NCBI GenBank assembly: GCA_050262615.1
Contig: JBLNEL010000480.1
Span: 1 to 6,871, forward strand
Direction: 5' to 3'
DNA length: 6,871 nt
DNA from: JAUZPB01 sp050262615
GTDB taxonomy: Bacteria > Bacteroidota > Ignavibacteria > Ignavibacteriales > SURF-24
Shown one piece after another: positions 5,975 through 6,871 of this stretch; the first letter of the stretch is position 1, and every line of letters begins with the position of its first letter. The translations under genes were made by a program, and so were the position numbers. The notes under the pieces were generated by a model. It worked only from the letters and a program-made list of their open reading frames with translations. It was not told the origin of the DNA and made no database searches.

Positions 5975-6223
5975 GAGGAATGTGATACTGGTATCAATTC
6001 GGTTTATTGTAAGGATTGTACAAATCGCGTATTCTGCTCTACTGACTTGTGTAAAATTGGAACTTATTATAAGAATGGAGCTTATTCCAAAATAAAAATT
6101 TATAGTACTTGTAGTGAGAAAAATAAAAACAATAACTGCAGCTACTATAGACCTAGATTGTTAAAGAAAGCTATAAATATTATCAAGGTAATTTCTTCAA
6201 TAATAGAGGTAATAACAAGATGA
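5972..6223 (+). CDS. Small cysteine-rich protein with TTG start
   Basis: This 83-residue protein is not recognised. It has seven cysteines: C4, C13, C16, C22, C27, C47 and C56, arranged as CKDC, then FC and LC, then two more distant ones (STCSEK, NNNCSYY). The pattern suits one or two zinc sites. The last 20 residues (KKAINIIKVISSIIEVITR) form an amphipathic or weakly hydrophobic helix, so peripheral membrane association is possible but not shown. There is no in-frame ATG near the start; a TTG at 5972 with the SD GGGAGGG is the best start. The gene begins 1 nt after the cREC-like gene and ends in an ATGA overlap, so it belongs to the same operon. Composition (Lys/Asn/Tyr-rich) resembles the other cassette genes. 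Confidence 0.6.
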   Translation: MEECDTGINSVYCKDCTNRVFCSTDLCKIGTYYKNGAYSKIKIYSTCSEKNKNNNCSYYRPRLLKKAINIIKVISSIIEVITR

Positions 6224-6501
6224 CATACGAAGGGAAAAAAGAATTAGTACTTTTTGAAGATGACAGGATATTACAAGACCTTGTGCAGAAATATTACATT
6301 CTCCTGGATGAAGTAACAAGAAAAAGACTTCCTCCAGGTGAATCAATGTTTATGAAGATGTTTTCTGATCGCTATAAGATAATTCTTGATGAAGAAGAAT
6401 TTGTCGAACTTAAAGATTATGCGGAAAACGAATTTACCTCAGAAATCCCATTACAGATACAAAGTGACTTCGAATCCGGCAGGATTACTAAAATAATGTA
6501 A
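6220..6501 (+). CDS. Small acidic hypothetical protein
   Basis: This 93-residue protein is not recognised. It is acidic and mostly helical: LVLFEDDRILQDLV (9-22), then KYYILLDEVTRKRLPP (24-39), then a methionine-rich stretch SMFMKMF (42-48), and ILDEEEFVELKDYAEN (55-70). It has no cysteine, membrane segment or catalytic motif. The start shares ATGA with the previous stop (6220-6223) and has AGAGG 9-13 nt upstream. Small acidic phage proteins sometimes mimic DNA or inhibit host enzymes; nothing here proves that. It is the last gene of the cassette before a 62-nt spacer. Confidence 0.6.
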   Translation: MTYEGKKELVLFEDDRILQDLVQKYYILLDEVTRKRLPPGESMFMKMFSDRYKIILDEEEFVELKDYAENEFTSEIPLQIQSDFESGRITKIM

Positions 6502-6554
6502 AATTTATATCAATATGCTTTTAGGTTGGTCAATATATTATCGACATTAACCAC

Positions 6555-6563
6555 AGGAGAACC
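6555..6563 (+). promoter_or_regulatory. Ribosome binding site for the right-edge gene
   Basis: AGGAG (6555-6559) lies 4 nt before ATG 6564, a near-ideal site. It marks the beginning of a new gene after the 62-nt spacer 6502-6563. A TATATT hexamer at 6534-6539 could be a -10 box, but no -35 box is convincing. Confidence 0.6.
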
Positions 6564-6871
6564 ATGTTTGCAACAATAGATCCGGAAGAAATCGATAATA
6601 TTCAGCCAGAAGAGCTATCCACAAATGATATTATTGATAAAATATCATCTAACCCGGCACTTCAGGAACAGTTCGGAAGATTAAAGGAAAGCCAAGCAAT
6701 TAATTATGAGATTGCAAATGAAGTAATGGGTATACTCCAGGAGATAGAGAACAATGTCTATGATCAGGCCGGAGGATATAAGTATATAAATTGGGAAACA
6801 GATCCAATTCCATACTTTATGCTAAGAAGGGCCGGAGAGAGTGAAGCAGCCAGGTTAATTAAAAATAAAAG
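6564..6871 (+). CDS. Possible portal protein, N-terminal part (partial)
   Basis: The gene begins with an ATG and good SD and is open to the window end (102 complete codons). The acidic N-terminus (IDPEEIDNIQPEEL) leads into helical segments, then GGYKYINWETDPIPYFMLRRAG (70-91, with W77) and ESEAARLIKNK at the end. The tail, a 'DPIPYFMLR..GES.AA.LIK..R' string, is reminiscent of the N-terminal region of some phage portal proteins, which form the dodecameric ring at the capsid vertex through which TerL pumps DNA. Position supports this: a structural gene is expected after the terminase block, although here an accessory cassette intervenes. The match is by impression only; another head-assembly protein is possible. 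Confidence 0.45.
   Translation, partial: MFATIDPEEIDNIQPEELSTNDIIDKISSNPALQEQFGRLKESQAINYEIANEVMGILQEIENNVYDQAGGYKYINWETDPIPYFMLRRAGESEAARLIKNK

Noticed and set aside
6526..6550. TATATT (6534-6539) and TTGGTC near the right-edge gene as a promoter
   Set aside because: TTGGTC lies too close to TATATT, and the positions 17 nt upstream do not resemble a -35 box.
1..6871. tRNA genes, CRISPR repeats, insertion sequences or long direct repeats
   Set aside because: None was seen; the sequence is almost continuously coding, and no spacer exceeds 85 nt.

Overview
The window reads as part of a tailed double-stranded DNA bacteriophage or prophage. All genes lie on the + strand, spacing is tight (several ATGA stop/start overlaps, gaps of 1-85 nt), and a recognisable large terminase is present. 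By eye the DNA is A+T-rich, with AGA/AGG common for arginine. Several starts have clear Shine-Dalgarno sequences (AGAGGGG, GAGGAA, GGGAGGG, AGGAG), and one spacer holds a textbook TTGACA-N17-TAATTT promoter. This suggests a host with ordinary sigma70-type promoters and SD-led translation. It argues mildly against a typical Bacteroidetes host, but the sequence alone does not name the host.

Layout. Positions 1-534 hold the 3' part of a helical protein that is probably the small terminase subunit, by position. Positions 413-2377 encode the large terminase (TerL, ATPase plus nuclease), whose earliest start lies 122 nt inside the preceding gene. An 85-nt spacer with a strong promoter leads into a complete bacterial-type beta sliding clamp (DnaN, 2463-3584). 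The clamp gene overlaps, by ATGA, a helix-turn-helix/double zinc-cluster protein (3581-4108). A MazG-type nucleotide pyrophosphohydrolase follows (4134-4637).

Positions 4673-6501 are a compact cassette of seven small genes joined by 4-nt overlaps or gaps of 9 nt or less. They include a receiver-like protein resembling the cREC (cyclic-phosphate processing receiver) family, a 50-residue cysteine protein, and a TTG-started cysteine-rich protein. After a 62-nt spacer, a new gene with a good SD starts at 6564 and runs off the window. It is tentatively the portal protein, which would be the usual next structural gene after the terminase.

How it fits together (inference): packaging genes (TerS?/TerL, portal?) are interrupted by a DNA-metabolism and regulation block (clamp, zinc/HTH protein, MazG) and a small-gene accessory cassette. 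Such inserted cassettes often hold host-takeover or anti-defence genes. The most notable points are the phage-borne beta clamp translationally coupled to a putative DNA-binding zinc protein, and the unknown cassette around the cREC-like protein. No stretch over 100 nt lacks a gene. I saw no tRNA, rRNA, CRISPR array, insertion sequence or convincing terminator.
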